A stretch of DNA of 64,000 nt, taken from the NCBI GenBank assembly GCA_033584155.1, contig CP138355.1, positions 1,937,501-2,001,500 on the forward strand, given 5' to 3'. The position numbers and the translations under genes were made by a program. The DNA comes from Candidatus Electrothrix scaldis. Lineage in GTDB: Bacteria; Desulfobacterota; Desulfobulbia; Desulfobulbales; Desulfobulbaceae. Shown one piece after another: positions 43,500-52,976 of this stretch (positions within the stretch are counted from its first letter, which is position 1; each line of letters opens with the position of its first letter). The notes under the pieces were generated by a model, which had not been told where the DNA came from, searched no databases, and saw only the letters and a program-made list of their open reading frames with translations.

Positions 43500-45366
43500 A
43501 AGGGTGTTGAAAAGTACCCCAGCATAGAGCAATTTCAGTTGTCCGAGATGCCCAATAAGCATTTTTTTTCGTTTATCAGTGTTGCTGCAGCTTGATGTCG
43601 AACACTTTCCAGGCGGATTTTAGCCTTTTTCAAACCACTATGGGCAAAGACTCTGTTTTTTGGACAAGCCGACTGTCAGGAACAGCAAAAATGAGCAAAC
43701 GGGTATTGTTGGGTGCTGCAATAATTTACATTGTTTCTTTGATCTTTCTGTTATGCTGCCATTTTGAAGAGCGGCAGTTGCGGTGACTTTTTAGCAGGTT
43801 CTTTTTTTGCGGGTTCCTGCCATTTTTAACAATAACAAAGAGATGCTGCTGAACGTACATCGAACTGTGATTGCGGACTGACCGCGAACCCGAACGGTTT
43901 CAAGACCGGTTTGATGCTTTAACAGATTGAAAGGCCGTTCACAGTTCTTGCGAATATCATGCGCCTCCCGTATCTGCTCGACATGGTAAGGTATTCGCTG
44001 GAAAAAGCCTCTGTCTAATGATATGCTTCGACATTGAGGGCAGCTTCCTTTAAGAAGGCATTCACCTGTATTTGCTGCGCATTTATACTCGTGATGATCT
44101 TCGTCAACGCCCGCATACTCCATAGGAACAGAACATTCGTTATGGCAGAAAACCGTGCCATTGGCGGTATCAACATTGTCCGGTGTAGATACTGTGGAAC
44201 AGGGTGGGGTTGTCACGTATATACCTGTTTTGCCGTGCAATGATCCGTCATTGTCATGATAGGCAGTATCGGCGGTGACCAGTTTCACCTCAACGCCCAT
44301 AGCCTGCGCCACATCAACCAAAAGCGAAAGAAAATGGCTGTCATGGTGATTTGCCGGTGCAAGCAGGGAGATAATCGGAAAACTATGACCGGTTTCAGTA
44401 TCAATCGCGGTTAACGTATGCAGACGATAGCCGACTACGTATACAGATTTGTCACGCTTGTTGCGTCGTTTTCCACAGTCGCTATCGAGATCACTGTAAA
44501 TACGTATGTTTTGGCCATTGATATTTAGTGAAGCCAAGGGGATTTTACATTCATTGGCCAGTTCGGTAGAGTCCACTCCGTGCAGAATATGGTCACCAAG
44601 CATCCCGGACTGCAAAAAATGGTGCAAAATATACACCGTAATATTAATTTGTTGGACAAATGTAAGGGAATGACGGAATTTGCTGAGCTGAGTATGGTCA
44701 ATAATTGCTTTTTCACGCAATGACAATCCGATAAAGGCGCGGTTCTGTTTGCGGTCAAGGCCGAGGTATTCTTTATCACAGAATTTTCGGTAGCTTATTT
44801 CTGGATACTTGATCGTCTTGAGCAGTTCGGCACGAAACATGTTGTGAGGAAATAAGTCCCGCATAGCAGGACTATAGCCCTCATAAGCTAACAGGCGATT
44901 GATAATTTCGTTGTCAAGCAGCTGGTCGATAAACCGGAGTTCTTCATCTTTGATATATTTGGCGAAACGACTTTTTCCGCAAAGCTTCATGATATTGTTA
45001 TTTTTTGATTCATTGACAATATCAGCCATCTGGTCAAGGCTGATAATGCCTTTTGTCTGAACCTGTTGCTCCACGCCGAGCAGCTCATCCGACGAGGCTG
45101 AAATCTCCTGTTTAAAATCATACTCGCCTGCGACCTGCGCAAGAACTTTTCGAGAGATTTCTTTTTTGGTTTTTCGATTCAGACGGTTCCAATTGGGATA
45201 GTTTTTCTTGAGCTCTTTTTGTACGATACGTTTGATATTTTTATTATGCATAACACTTGAAATGAGCAAGCGATTTAATATTATTGAATTTTTTTTATTA
45301 TACAGGCTTTTTTTAGCTTAAGCAACTGTTTTTGTGCAATATTGAGATGATCTTTTCAACACCCTT
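43500..45366 (-). mobile_element. IS-D copy 2
   Basis: 1867 bp in inverse orientation to copy 1, with the same ends AAGGGTGTTGAAAAG/CTTTTCAACACCCTT. Target duplication TATTA at 43495-43499 and 45367-45371. Together with copy 1 it forms a 2.7-kb inverted-repeat-flanked segment (40773-43499) that could invert or move as a composite unit. Confidence 0.93.
43791..45251 (-). CDS. DDE transposase of IS-D copy 2
   Basis: 486 residues, start ATG at 45251 (MHNKNIKRIVQKELKKNYPN). It is identical to the enzyme of copy 1 except for Gly instead of Asp in GSLHGKTGIYV near the second catalytic Asp (VTADTAYHDNDG). The reading frame is intact. The poly-A run upstream has eight A versus nine in copy 1, which does not affect the gene if the start is 45251. 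Confidence 0.88.
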   Translation of the reverse strand: MHNKNIKRIVQKELKKNYPNWNRLNRKTKKEISRKVLAQVAGEYDFKQEISASSDELLGVEQQVQTKGIISLDQMADIVNESKNNNIMKLCGKSRFAKYIKDEELRFIDQLLDNEIINRLLAYEGYSPAMRDLFPHNMFRAELLKTIKYPEISYRKFCDKEYLGLDRKQNRAFIGLSLREKAIIDHTQLSKFRHSLTFVQQINITVYILHHFLQSGMLGDHILHGVDSTELANECKIPLASLNINGQNIRIYSDLDSDCGKRRNKRDKSVYVVGYRLHTLTAIDTETGHSFPIISLLAPANHHDSHFLSLLVDVAQAMGVEVKLVTADTAYHDNDGSLHGKTGIYVTTPPCSTVSTPDNVDTANGTVFCHNECSVPMEYAGVDEDHHEYKCAANTGECLLKGSCPQCRSISLDRGFFQRIPYHVEQIREAHDIRKNCERPFNLLKHQTGLETVRVRGQSAITVRCTFSSISLLLLKMAGTRKKRTC

Positions 45367-45579
45367 TATTACATGATTCGAATCTCTTGTTGCAACACCT
45401 AAAATTCCCTGAATATCCTGCTCAGGGTCGCCAATTTTTAATTTTGCTATTCCTATTCCTGGGCGTATTGGATTATGTCGTAGTTGAGATATCCATTTAG
45501 GCTGTACAGTTTTGTTTTCTTCTTTTTTTACTTCTATTTCAGAATCTGGCTTCTTGTCATTTAATTGCATAAAGGAAAC

Positions 45580-47272
45580 GGGTGCGGCTCCTTTGATACA
45601 AGGTTAACATACTGATAAAATTTCGATTGCGAATAACAGATTGTTTACAATTTGCTTGAATTGCTTCTCATGATACGGTAAGAAATTATGGGTATTTTTT
45701 TTCACGGCGTTTTGGAGGTTCCATATGTACAGCCCCTGTCACCTTACGGAAAGCAATATTGAGCATTATCTTCGGTCTTTTGAAGCACTTGATAAACTGG
45801 CGTCCCATATATCCGGTATAGAATTCTCCACATCCTCTTTCGGAGACGTGGAAGCAGTTATTCAACAGAAAGGACAGGAAATTATACGGCAGCTGGCGCA
45901 GGGATATCTGTCTCAGCGTTCCGCAGAAGAAGAGAAAAAAGAATTTGTTCTCGGAGAAGACGGTATTCGTCGCAATCGTCGCAGAACAGATTGTACTCGA
46001 AAAATTGAATCACGTTTCGGAGAGGTCGAGCTGTCACGAATCGGTTATTACGGGCAGTTTGTCGGCAGCGTTTTTCCTCTGGATGCCGAGTTGAATTTGC
46101 CGCCCGACAAGTATTCACACGGCCTACGAAGTGAAATAGCGCATTTGACGGCAGTCGCTTCTTTTGACGAAACATTGGAGTTTCTGGAACGTCAGGGAGG
46201 CGGAATACTGCCTAAACGTCAACTTCAGGAAGTATCCGCAGATATTGTTCGTGATTTCAAGGAATTTTACGAGCAACCCCTTGACTTGTCGTCCGTAAAG
46301 GGCAGTATTTTAGTCATTACGGCGGACGGTAAGGGCGTATCAATGCATAATCAGGATCTGCGTCCCGCCGCCAAAAAACAAGCGGAAAAGGATCAGGATA
46401 AGAAAAAAGCCCGACTTCAGCCCGGAGAGAAAAAGGGGCGTAAGCGGATGGCGACCGTTGTCTCAGTGTATGACACATCCCCTTATCAGCGCACTCCTGA
46501 ACAGCTTCTCAATATTGACGGGGAAGTCGCACCGGAGCGTCCAGAAATTAAAAACAAGCGGGTCTGGGCGGAGATTACGGAAGATATGGGAAACGCCCTT
46601 GACCAGGGATTCCGGGAGGCGCTTCGACGAGACCCTGAACAAGAAATGGAATGGGTTGTTCTTATCGACGGGCAGACCGATCTGGTCAGGCAGGTCGAGG
46701 TACAGGCGGAGAAGCATGATGTAAAAGTAACCGTTATTCAGGATTTTATTCATGTTGTCGAGTACCTGTGGAAGGCGGTTCATGCTCTTTATCCAGAGAA
46801 AGAGAACGCTGAAAAACGAGAAAAGTGGGTTCAGGGCCGTACGCTTGAGATTTTGAAAGGAAACGCGCAAAGCGTGGCGAGCGGATTGCGTCGTGCGGCT
46901 ACACGTAGAGGATTAGATGAAAATAAACGTATCCCTGCGGATACTGCTGCGAATTATATCAAGAAAAATCAGAAACGACTGAGATATGAAGAAGCTCTTT
47001 TGAAAGGACTGCCTATCGCCACCGGTGTAATAGAGGGAGCTTGTCGTCACTTGGTCAAGGATCGTATGGATCTCACCGGTGCTCGTTGGCGACTGAAATC
47101 AGCGGATGCTGTGCTGAAGCTAAGGGCGCTGAAAACCAGCGGAGATCTGAAAAAATACCTGAACTTTCATTTTTGGAAGGAGCGGTGCAGGAACTATATC
47201 TGGATGCCGAACGGTGATGCAGTTCCGGCAATGATATAATCGCTGGAAGATTGCAGGAAAAGAGCCGCACCC
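45580..47272 (+). mobile_element. ISKra4-family insertion sequence
   Basis: 1693 bp beginning GGGTGCGGCTCC and ending GAGCCGCACCC, with the 9-bp duplication AAAGGAAAC (45571-45579; 47273-47281). The insertion is between codons 33 and 34 of the 242-residue gene. The tips and the duplication length match the two MITE copies at 12251 and 16064. Confidence 0.95.
45725..47239 (+). CDS. ISKra4-family transposase
   Basis: 504 residues from ATG 45725, preceded by GGAGG. Family features: an N-terminal helical region, FVLGEDGIRRNRRRTDCTRK, FPLDAELNLPPDKYSHGLRS, LTAVASFDETLEFLERQGGG, then catalytic blocks ILVITADGKGVSMH (first Asp), WVVLIDGQTDLVRQVEVQ (second region), IQDFIHVVEYLWKAVHALYP, and the Glu-containing end GLPIATGVIEGACRHLVKDR. 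The frame is complete. It is the only autonomous element in the window with tips like those of the MITEs, so it may mobilise them. Confidence 0.93.
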   Translation: MYSPCHLTESNIEHYLRSFEALDKLASHISGIEFSTSSFGDVEAVIQQKGQEIIRQLAQGYLSQRSAEEEKKEFVLGEDGIRRNRRRTDCTRKIESRFGEVELSRIGYYGQFVGSVFPLDAELNLPPDKYSHGLRSEIAHLTAVASFDETLEFLERQGGGILPKRQLQEVSADIVRDFKEFYEQPLDLSSVKGSILVITADGKGVSMHNQDLRPAAKKQAEKDQDKKKARLQPGEKKGRKRMATVVSVYDTSPYQRTPEQLLNIDGEVAPERPEIKNKRVWAEITEDMGNALDQGFREALRRDPEQEMEWVVLIDGQTDLVRQVEVQAEKHDVKVTVIQDFIHVVEYLWKAVHALYPEKENAEKREKWVQGRTLEILKGNAQSVASGLRRAATRRGLDENKRIPADTAANYIKKNQKRLRYEEALLKGLPIATGVIEGACRHLVKDRMDLTGARWRLKSADAVLKLRALKTSGDLKKYLNFHFWKERCRNYIWMPNGDAVPAMI

Positions 47273-47387
47273 AAAGGAAACTACTAACGCAATCGCTGCA
47301 ACAATAGAAGCTACTCCAGTCCAGGCCGGATGGGAAAGAACTCTATCAGTTAGCCAAGACAATAATTTCATTCGAATAAACCTAACA

Positions 47388-47556
47388 GTATTAATAAGTG
47401 GAAAATTGTCCTGCTATTGACCGTAATAGGTACCGCAAAAATCCACTTATTCAGATATTGATATGATAAAAGTGGAAATCTTTTCCACTTATCATGCCAT
47501 ACAGTGGCTAACATAACATGAGAAAAGAGGCTAATAGGGGTCTGTCCCTTATTATC
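47388..47556. repeat. Intergenic repeat family A, unit A2
   Basis: 169 bp, nearly the same as A1 (same boundaries GTATTAATAAGTGG and CTTATTATC). It lies 17 bases before the start of the 242-residue gene, and its other end overlaps the last 16 codons of hamB (minus strand), which therefore encode repeat sequence. Confidence 0.85.
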
Positions 47557-48621
47557 ACAAAAAAATGCCTGAGAATGTCTATGTAACAACTTGAGTCCTT
47601 AGCAAAACGAAATCTTACGAAATCTTCAACATTCTTCATTACTTCCCTTATAACAACAGGAAGGGTTTTGGCTTTATATTTTACAGGGTTCTTTTGGTAT
47701 GATTCGTAACTTTTTCTTATTAAAAATGAAAGTGGCTTCCCTGACATCCAATAGATTAACAAAATTGATCTCGAGTTAGTTAGTTGGCTTGGATAAACAG
47801 ATATTGTTTTTCCTATTCTACCAATCAATTTTGCATATTCTTGGTATGCATTTTCATCTTCTGGATAAACTGGTACCATTTCATCAACCCGATGAAGGTT
47901 CTCCGTAAAATAATCCAACAATAGTTGTTGCGCTAAAGGAGATATGCCGGGATTTCTTTTTATAATATTTGCAGGAATCTTAATTTTTTCTTTAATTGTT
48001 TTAAACTTACCAAACAGTTGCCTGTTGAGATTATCATTAGTACTTAGTCTATCGCCATTGAGAAAATTGGTATAATAATATCCAAATGCAAACTCTAAAT
48101 CCGGCCTACGCTCAGCCTCCTCTCGAAGACTTCCTTTTTCAATGAAGTTAGCAAGATCCGTACTGTCTTTCTCAATTTTATCAAGCGCTCGCCTGATTAA
48201 CTGCTTTCTCTTGTTTGGGGTTGGCGGGGTTTTCCAATCTTGAGGTTCAATGCAAATAATATTGCCACTAAATTCTTTACCCCATCTACCCGCTCTACCG
48301 GCAAGGTTCCAAAAATCGTTTTGATTCATTGGTTTATGATTGCCACGATTGGGTTTTCTGATAAATATTGATTTTGCGGGTAGATTTACGCCCTCAAGTA
48401 AAGTTGATGTGCATATGAGATATTTTATTTCACCAGTTTTAAAGAGTTTCTCAACTTCTTCTCTGATAAGTAAAGGCATATTTCCATAATGAAAGGCAAT
48501 TCGTTTCTGTAAGACTTTGGCTAAACGATAGTTTTTGTGGATTGTCTTTTTTACCAGCTTTATCAATTCGTTAACGCTTTCAGGTAGGGTCTCTTCTGGC
48601 AAGCTATCAAATAATATGAGA

Positions 48622-50295
48622 CCTAAATCCTGCAATTAGTTGAAAGGGTATCGTAAAAATAGTATAATCCTCAATATGTTAAAGGTAAAATTACTACAGA
48701 AGAGGGTCACTATTTTTATGAAGTCTAAACAGAATAAACGATCTGCCCGAGTCTCGCCCAAAAAAATACAAATTAATAAAGGAGCAAAAGGGGTTACAGC
48801 ACAGGCAGGCTTGATTCCTGCCGTAAAGTTCCTGCAAAAACATAATGTTGGCCAGCTTATCCAGGAAACTTTAGAACATCAACGCGGAGCCACCGCCACT
48901 TATGATGCAGTTGATATAATATTTCTCCCTTTGATAGCTATTATCGGCGGAGCTCGTTCTATCAGCAATATTGCAACAGTCTGGGCAGATAGCGTACTTT
49001 GCCGGATAGCAGGATGGCGGTTAATCCCGGACGAAACAACCTTTGGCCGCCTTTTTCGAACATTCAGCTATCGTCATATCAATAACCTGGAAGTTCTTAA
49101 TCATCGGTTGCGTGCTCGCATGTGGCGTAAGGGATTGCGATCCGGGAAAAGTAAAGTCGGTGCAGCCCACTGTCTGGTTGTTGATGTGGATTCCACAGAA
49201 AAGACGGTATACGGTTCTCAGCAAGGAGCGGCCAAAGGGTTTAATCCACATAAACGCGGTGCAAAATCGTATCATCCTCTGCTTGCATTTTGCGCTGAAA
49301 GCAAAGAGATATTGCAAGGGTGGCTTCGATGCGGCAATGCCTATACAAGTAATGGTATTGTCGAGTTTACCAAGCAACTTCTGGCACACCTTCCCAATGG
49401 AACCCGGATTTTGTTCAGGGGCGACAGCGGTTTTTTTGTTGGTGCCCTGCTTGATCTTTTGGATCAGTATGGTCATAGTTACCTGATCAAGGTTAAGCTC
49501 AAGGGGCTGGTCACCCTTCTGTCCAAACAATCCTGGGAGCCGGTCCCCGGGCAGGCCGGTTGGGAACAATGTATCTTTTTTCATAAATGTACGACCTGGT
49601 CTTCGACCCGACTCTTTGTTGCGGTCCGCAGAGAGAAACCGGCTGACCCGGCAAAACCAGCGACCCTGTTTGAGATGAAGGAGTTCGATTACTTCTGTTA
49701 TGTGGTCAGTGAGATTGCTGATCCATGGCAGGTCCACAAACGATACGGCCAACGAGCAACTTGTGAAACCTGGATTGAGGAAGCAAAAAACCAGACTGCG
49801 TTGGTACATATCAAGACAGAAGATTTCTGGGCAAATAGTGTGTTGTTTCAAACTGCTATTCTGGCATACAACACGATACGATGGATGGCTTTATTGAGCG
49901 GTAATGCTGTATTACGTCGCTGGGAGCCAGGTACAATTCGTACATTTCTCGTTCGGGTGGCTGGGAAGTATACTACTGGTGGACGGCAGCAAAAGCTATT
50001 TGTTCCCGAACGAATGCTGTATTCCACTCAGTGGGATGACTGGGTGGCGGTGGGGCTGTACTGACCAGCACTACTACCTCTTTTTTTGAAATATTTTTTT
50101 CCATCAACAGGATTAGTGCGTCTTGTGGGGCAAAATATTCTACTTGATCAGCCTTAAAGAGGCATCTGCTTATCTGGAAACAGCACTTTTCGGTGTTTTT
50201 TACTATCAACTGATAACTATTTTCAGAATTTTTGGTTTTCTACAACACCAAATGGTTAGTCATTTGAGCCAAAAAGATCAATTGCAGGATTTAGG
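48622..50295 (+). mobile_element. IS1380-family element IS-C, copy 2
   Basis: 1674 bp, ends CCTAAATCC and GGATTTAGG, target duplication TGAGA at 48617-48621 and 50296-50300. The DNA appears identical to copy 1 at 12295-13968. It interrupts hamB after about codon 401. Confidence 0.95.
48718..50064 (+). CDS. IS1380-family transposase (IS-C copy 2)
   Basis: 448 residues from ATG 48718, identical in translation to the copy at 12391-13737. The three catalytic blocks (DVDSTEKTVYG, RGDSGFFVGA and CETWIEEAKNQ) are intact. It points against the hamB reading direction. Identity of two copies 36 kb apart means very recent transposition within this chromosome. Confidence 0.93.
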   Translation: MKSKQNKRSARVSPKKIQINKGAKGVTAQAGLIPAVKFLQKHNVGQLIQETLEHQRGATATYDAVDIIFLPLIAIIGGARSISNIATVWADSVLCRIAGWRLIPDETTFGRLFRTFSYRHINNLEVLNHRLRARMWRKGLRSGKSKVGAAHCLVVDVDSTEKTVYGSQQGAAKGFNPHKRGAKSYHPLLAFCAESKEILQGWLRCGNAYTSNGIVEFTKQLLAHLPNGTRILFRGDSGFFVGALLDLLDQYGHSYLIKVKLKGLVTLLSKQSWEPVPGQAGWEQCIFFHKCTTWSSTRLFVAVRREKPADPAKPATLFEMKEFDYFCYVVSEIADPWQVHKRYGQRATCETWIEEAKNQTALVHIKTEDFWANSVLFQTAILAYNTIRWMALLSGNAVLRRWEPGTIRTFLVRVAGKYTTGGRQQKLFVPERMLYSTQWDDWVAVGLY

Positions 50296-51498
50296 TGAGA
50301 GCTATTTTTTCAGACTCCGCTGCGCCATTAGAGTAAATTATATTCCCAGTACCATTATTTGAAAAAGAATTGGCAACGAAGGCCATTTTCTTGAATTCAC
50401 CGTTTGGTCTATTTTGTAATGTTATCACTCCTAAATCTATGGATTTATCTATTAAGCAAAGAGATAGTTTCCATTTGTCAACTTTCCGTGGAACCTGTGT
50501 TGCGTATATTAAGTTTTGGTTAACAGCAACAAATTGAGTATTAACTTTATCTTTTGTTGAGTTATTTTTTACATTTTCAAGAAGTATTTCTGGGTTTGAA
50601 GTAAATGGGCTAGAAAAATAAACTTTTACATTAGGGTTCCCATTAACAACCTGCTCTATTTTTTGCTGAAGGAGTATTCCACGGTAACTGTCTTCAATTT
50701 TATGCGCTTCATCAACAACAAAAATGTCAACAGGCAAGTTTGGACATTCGCACAAAAACCAATGTAATCTTTCCTGTGTGAAGACAAAAATATTTGATAT
50801 TTTTTCATTATCAATGTTTTGAGGAACAGTGGTGACATTAACTGCGGATAAGTTATATTTTGAAAGCAGTTCTCTTAAATCACTTTCTACTTGGCTTATA
50901 AGGGCTCGAGTTGGAACGACATAAATTATATTAGTTTGTTTTTGAAGAAGTTTTTCTATTAAAATGTTACATAGAATAAATGATTTACCTGCTGATGTTG
51001 GTGCTGAAATACTTATCGAATCATTTTTTGACTGGCAAATATAAACATCATTTTGAAAACGATTTAATTGAATTACAGTTTCTTCTAAAATTATAGAATT
51101 GCAAAATGTAAGCCTATCATTCTGAAGTTTTAGCGTAAATGGTAAATTGTTTTGAAAATCTTGTTCAAGATAATTTCTTTCAATTGCTAATTGAACAGCT
51201 GGGTTATTTGTTAAGCTTAACAAAATAACAGCAGCCGCTTCTTTTTGCAGGGCACTTGTTGACCTCTCTAATATCACGGTTTGACTTATTCTAAGTGATG
51301 CATCTAAGTGTTCATTCTTTTTAGAATATGCCAGTGCGCTTGCAATACTAATTATGTTATTCCAGTCAATTGTACCTAAAAGTTCATTCTCTGAATAATT
51401 CCAGTCTATATTCTCAATTGTACGACAAACAGATAAGATGATAACAGCGTCAAACTGCTTCCTGAAGCTTTTTAGATTATATAGTTTGTCAGCTAGCA

Positions 51499-52446
51499 TT
51501 ATTGAACTTCACTCAAAAAGTAACTTCTGAAATCCTCAACAGAAGGAAAAGGCATCAAAAATATATGCATTTCTTTTAGTGGTAATTTGGGGCGTCCCTT
51601 GATCTTTCCCTCGAGAGTTTTGTACCACTCTGATACTTTTTCGTTAATTGTTGCCTTTATTTCTTCACTTGACTTTATTATTCCCTTTGATTCGTAAACT
51701 TTACGATCAAACCCAATGAAGCAAACTGCTTTATATTCAATATCATTAGACAACGAATCATCCTTGTCAAAATAACGAACTAGCAAATTTTCTAGTTTTT
51801 CATCATTAACATTTGCATTAATATTTGAAGTTATCAGTTCTATGTCTCTTTCTTGTACGGATTTGGACGATTGAGAATCTAATAAAAATCATTTTACGCT
51901 ATCTAAGCAATCATCCATTGCTTTAGACATACTTCGGTACATTTTTGACTCTCCCCAGTAAAGGTTTAGTCTATTAGTTTGCTTGTCATACTTTACATGA
52001 ACTCCATCGGCACCTTGGTAATGAACTTTTCCAGAGGTCTTAAGCGCCATTTTACTTATTAGTTGAGGGAGTTTTAGATACTCAAGTACTAAAATATATA
52101 GAAGTATCTCTCCTCCTTCCCCGGTTTTTTCTAAATCTGTAAAAAGAGAATTTGCTTTCTTCTTCAGTGTTATAATTTTAGAAGTTGAACCTGTATCACG
52201 TAAAAATTTACTAGCTTTATCTATCTCTTTTTTAGGTATTGCATAATCGATAAGTTTTGTATCAATGAATTCAACAAGATCTTTTAGCCTCAAGTTCCCA
52301 TTGGCATCAACCTTTAGTCCATAGCAGTAACCTTTGCTCTTTGTTCCTTCAATTTCAAATTCGAATGATATTTGTTCAATTCTCGATTTTATTTCGCCAA
52401 TTGTCCCCACTAAAAGATTATCAATTGCTTTTTCTATTCTATTCAT
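51499..52446 (-). pseudogene. hamA: Hachiman protein HamA (DUF1837) with an in-frame TGA
   Basis: 315 codons from ATG 52446 with a single in-frame TGA at 51891-51889. The part before it contains the DUF1837 core: KTGEGGEILLYILVLEYLKL, PQLISKMALKTSGKVHYQG, ADGVHVKYDKQTNRLNLYWG, ESKMYRSMSKAMDDCLDSVK. These carry the E...D...E-x-K of its PD-(D/E)xK-like site. After the TGA the same frame continues FLLDSQSSKSVQERDIELIT to EDFRSYFLSEVQ and overlaps the hamB start. HamA is the nuclease-like partner of HamB in Hachiman defence. The TGA is most likely a nonsense mutation; a selenocysteine is less likely because no Cys is expected there and I see no clear hairpin after it. With hamB also broken, the system should be inactive. 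Confidence 0.82.
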
Positions 52447-52498
52447 CTCGTTAGCCTATCATGATGGACATATAGTGGGTTTGTGGAAGAGTATAACA

Positions 52499-52585
52499 GT
52501 ATTAATAAGTGGAAACTTTCCATGCTATTGACAGTAATAGTTCACGGTATTTTCCACTTATCACGCTATACAGCGTCTAACATGG
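52499..52585. repeat. Intergenic repeat family A, unit A3 (short form)
   Basis: About 87 bp with one ATAAGTGGAAA/TTTTCCACTTAT pair, the inner CTATT-GACAGT-AATAG, and a terminal CGCT/AGCG hairpin where A1 and A2 have GCCA/TGGC. It lies eight bases after the stop at 52593 and about 50 bases before the hamA start. Confidence 0.8.
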
Positions 52586-52592
52586 AAAAGCC

Positions 52593-52976
52593 TTACTGAC
52601 TCTCTCCTCCCCCTCCATCTTCCGAACTTCCCCCAGCTCCACGCGACCTCTTCTTCCTATCACTCAACCGGGTGCCACCTGCCATCTCGTACTCATTGCT
52701 ATCCCTGCCATACTTCACTTTCACTCCAGAAAGCATCTGCGAAGACATATCACGAAGATCCTTTTCATCTGCCCTGAAATTATTGCCCCCCGCATCAGCC
52801 TGGGCCAACTGCCCGTTATAGGTATTCTCGGATGTCTGTGTTTTGTTTATCTGGGCTTCAAAAGCAGCAACAGTGAGATTATTGCCTAAATCCAGATCAG
52901 GATCAATTGCCTTGAGATTAGCGAGACGTTTAAGGGCTTCGGCGATAACGCGGGATGATTTTCGTTGGTAGGCCAT
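52593..52976 (-). CDS. Small cytoplasmic protein of unknown function
   Basis: 127 residues with a good ribosome site (AGGAGG) before ATG 52976. It reads SRVIAEALKRLANLKAIDPD, LDLGNNLTVAAFEAQINKTQ, helical DAGGNNFRADEKDLRDMSSQ, MLSGVKVKYGRDSNEYEMAG and GTRLSDRKKRSRG, with a Gly/Ser-rich tail. I have the impression of a widespread small family (in cyanobacteria and delta lineages) with the conserved YGKDS-x-EYE-x-AGG-x-R-x-S-x-R-K, but know no function. It is helical and basic at the end, so nucleic-acid binding is possible. It is the right-most member of the repeat-separated array. Confidence 0.65.
   Translation of the reverse strand: MAYQRKSSRVIAEALKRLANLKAIDPDLDLGNNLTVAAFEAQINKTQTSENTYNGQLAQADAGGNNFRADEKDLRDMSSQMLSGVKVKYGRDSNEYEMAGGTRLSDRKKRSRGAGGSSEDGGGGESQ

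Larger units (their letters stand above)
43069..47371 (-). pseudogene. Membrane-anchored protein (242 aa when rebuilt), interrupted by two IS elements
   Basis: Three pieces join in frame: 47371-47273 (33 residues, MKLLSWLTDRVLSHPAWTG then an anchor helix SIVAAIALVVSF), 45570-45367 (68 residues, MQLNDKKPDSEIEV...) and 43494-43069 (141 residues, GGEGKIFLDDRKGRVLYYAT...). The joins are at the target duplications AAAGGAAAC (ISKra4-like) and TATTA (IS-D copy 2). The rebuilt protein has one N-terminal membrane helix, a charged linker (KKEENKTVQPKWISQLRHN) and a soluble domain with PGIGIAKLKIGDPEQDIQGI and a repeated theme GITIGSTRELLLKQFGEPLF. I recognise no family with certainty. The G-x-x-I-G-x-x-x-x-x-x-L pattern resembles SmpA/OmlA-like or two-lobed sensor folds. 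It is not functional in its present state. Confidence 0.85.
47508..51499 (-). pseudogene. hamB: Hachiman helicase HamB, interrupted by IS-C
   Basis: The N-terminal part runs from ATG 51499 to 50296 and the C-terminal part from 48616 to 47508. Removing IS-C and one TGAGA gives a continuous frame, IALILFDSLPEETLPESV, and about 770 residues. Helicase motifs: I in ISISAPTSAGKSFILC, Ia IIYVVPTRALISQVESD, II IFVVDEAHKIEDSYRG, III VYFSSPFTSNPEIL, IV-V RIAFHYGNMPLLIREEVEKL and ICTSTLLEGVNLPAKSIFI, VI FWNLAGRAGRWGKEFSG. This superfamily 2 helicase follows HamA with a TAATG overlap, the gene order of Hachiman anti-phage systems. The extreme C-terminus (VIIRDRPLLASFLMLC) comes from repeat A2, so the original end is missing or changed. 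Confidence 0.82.

Noticed and set aside
38494-52976. Calling the intergenic repeats attC sites outright
   Set aside because: I could not find convincing paired RYYYAAC and GTTRRRY cores around each repeat; only partial matches (ATCTAAC after the RelE stop, GTTAGAC in A3). No integrase is in the window.
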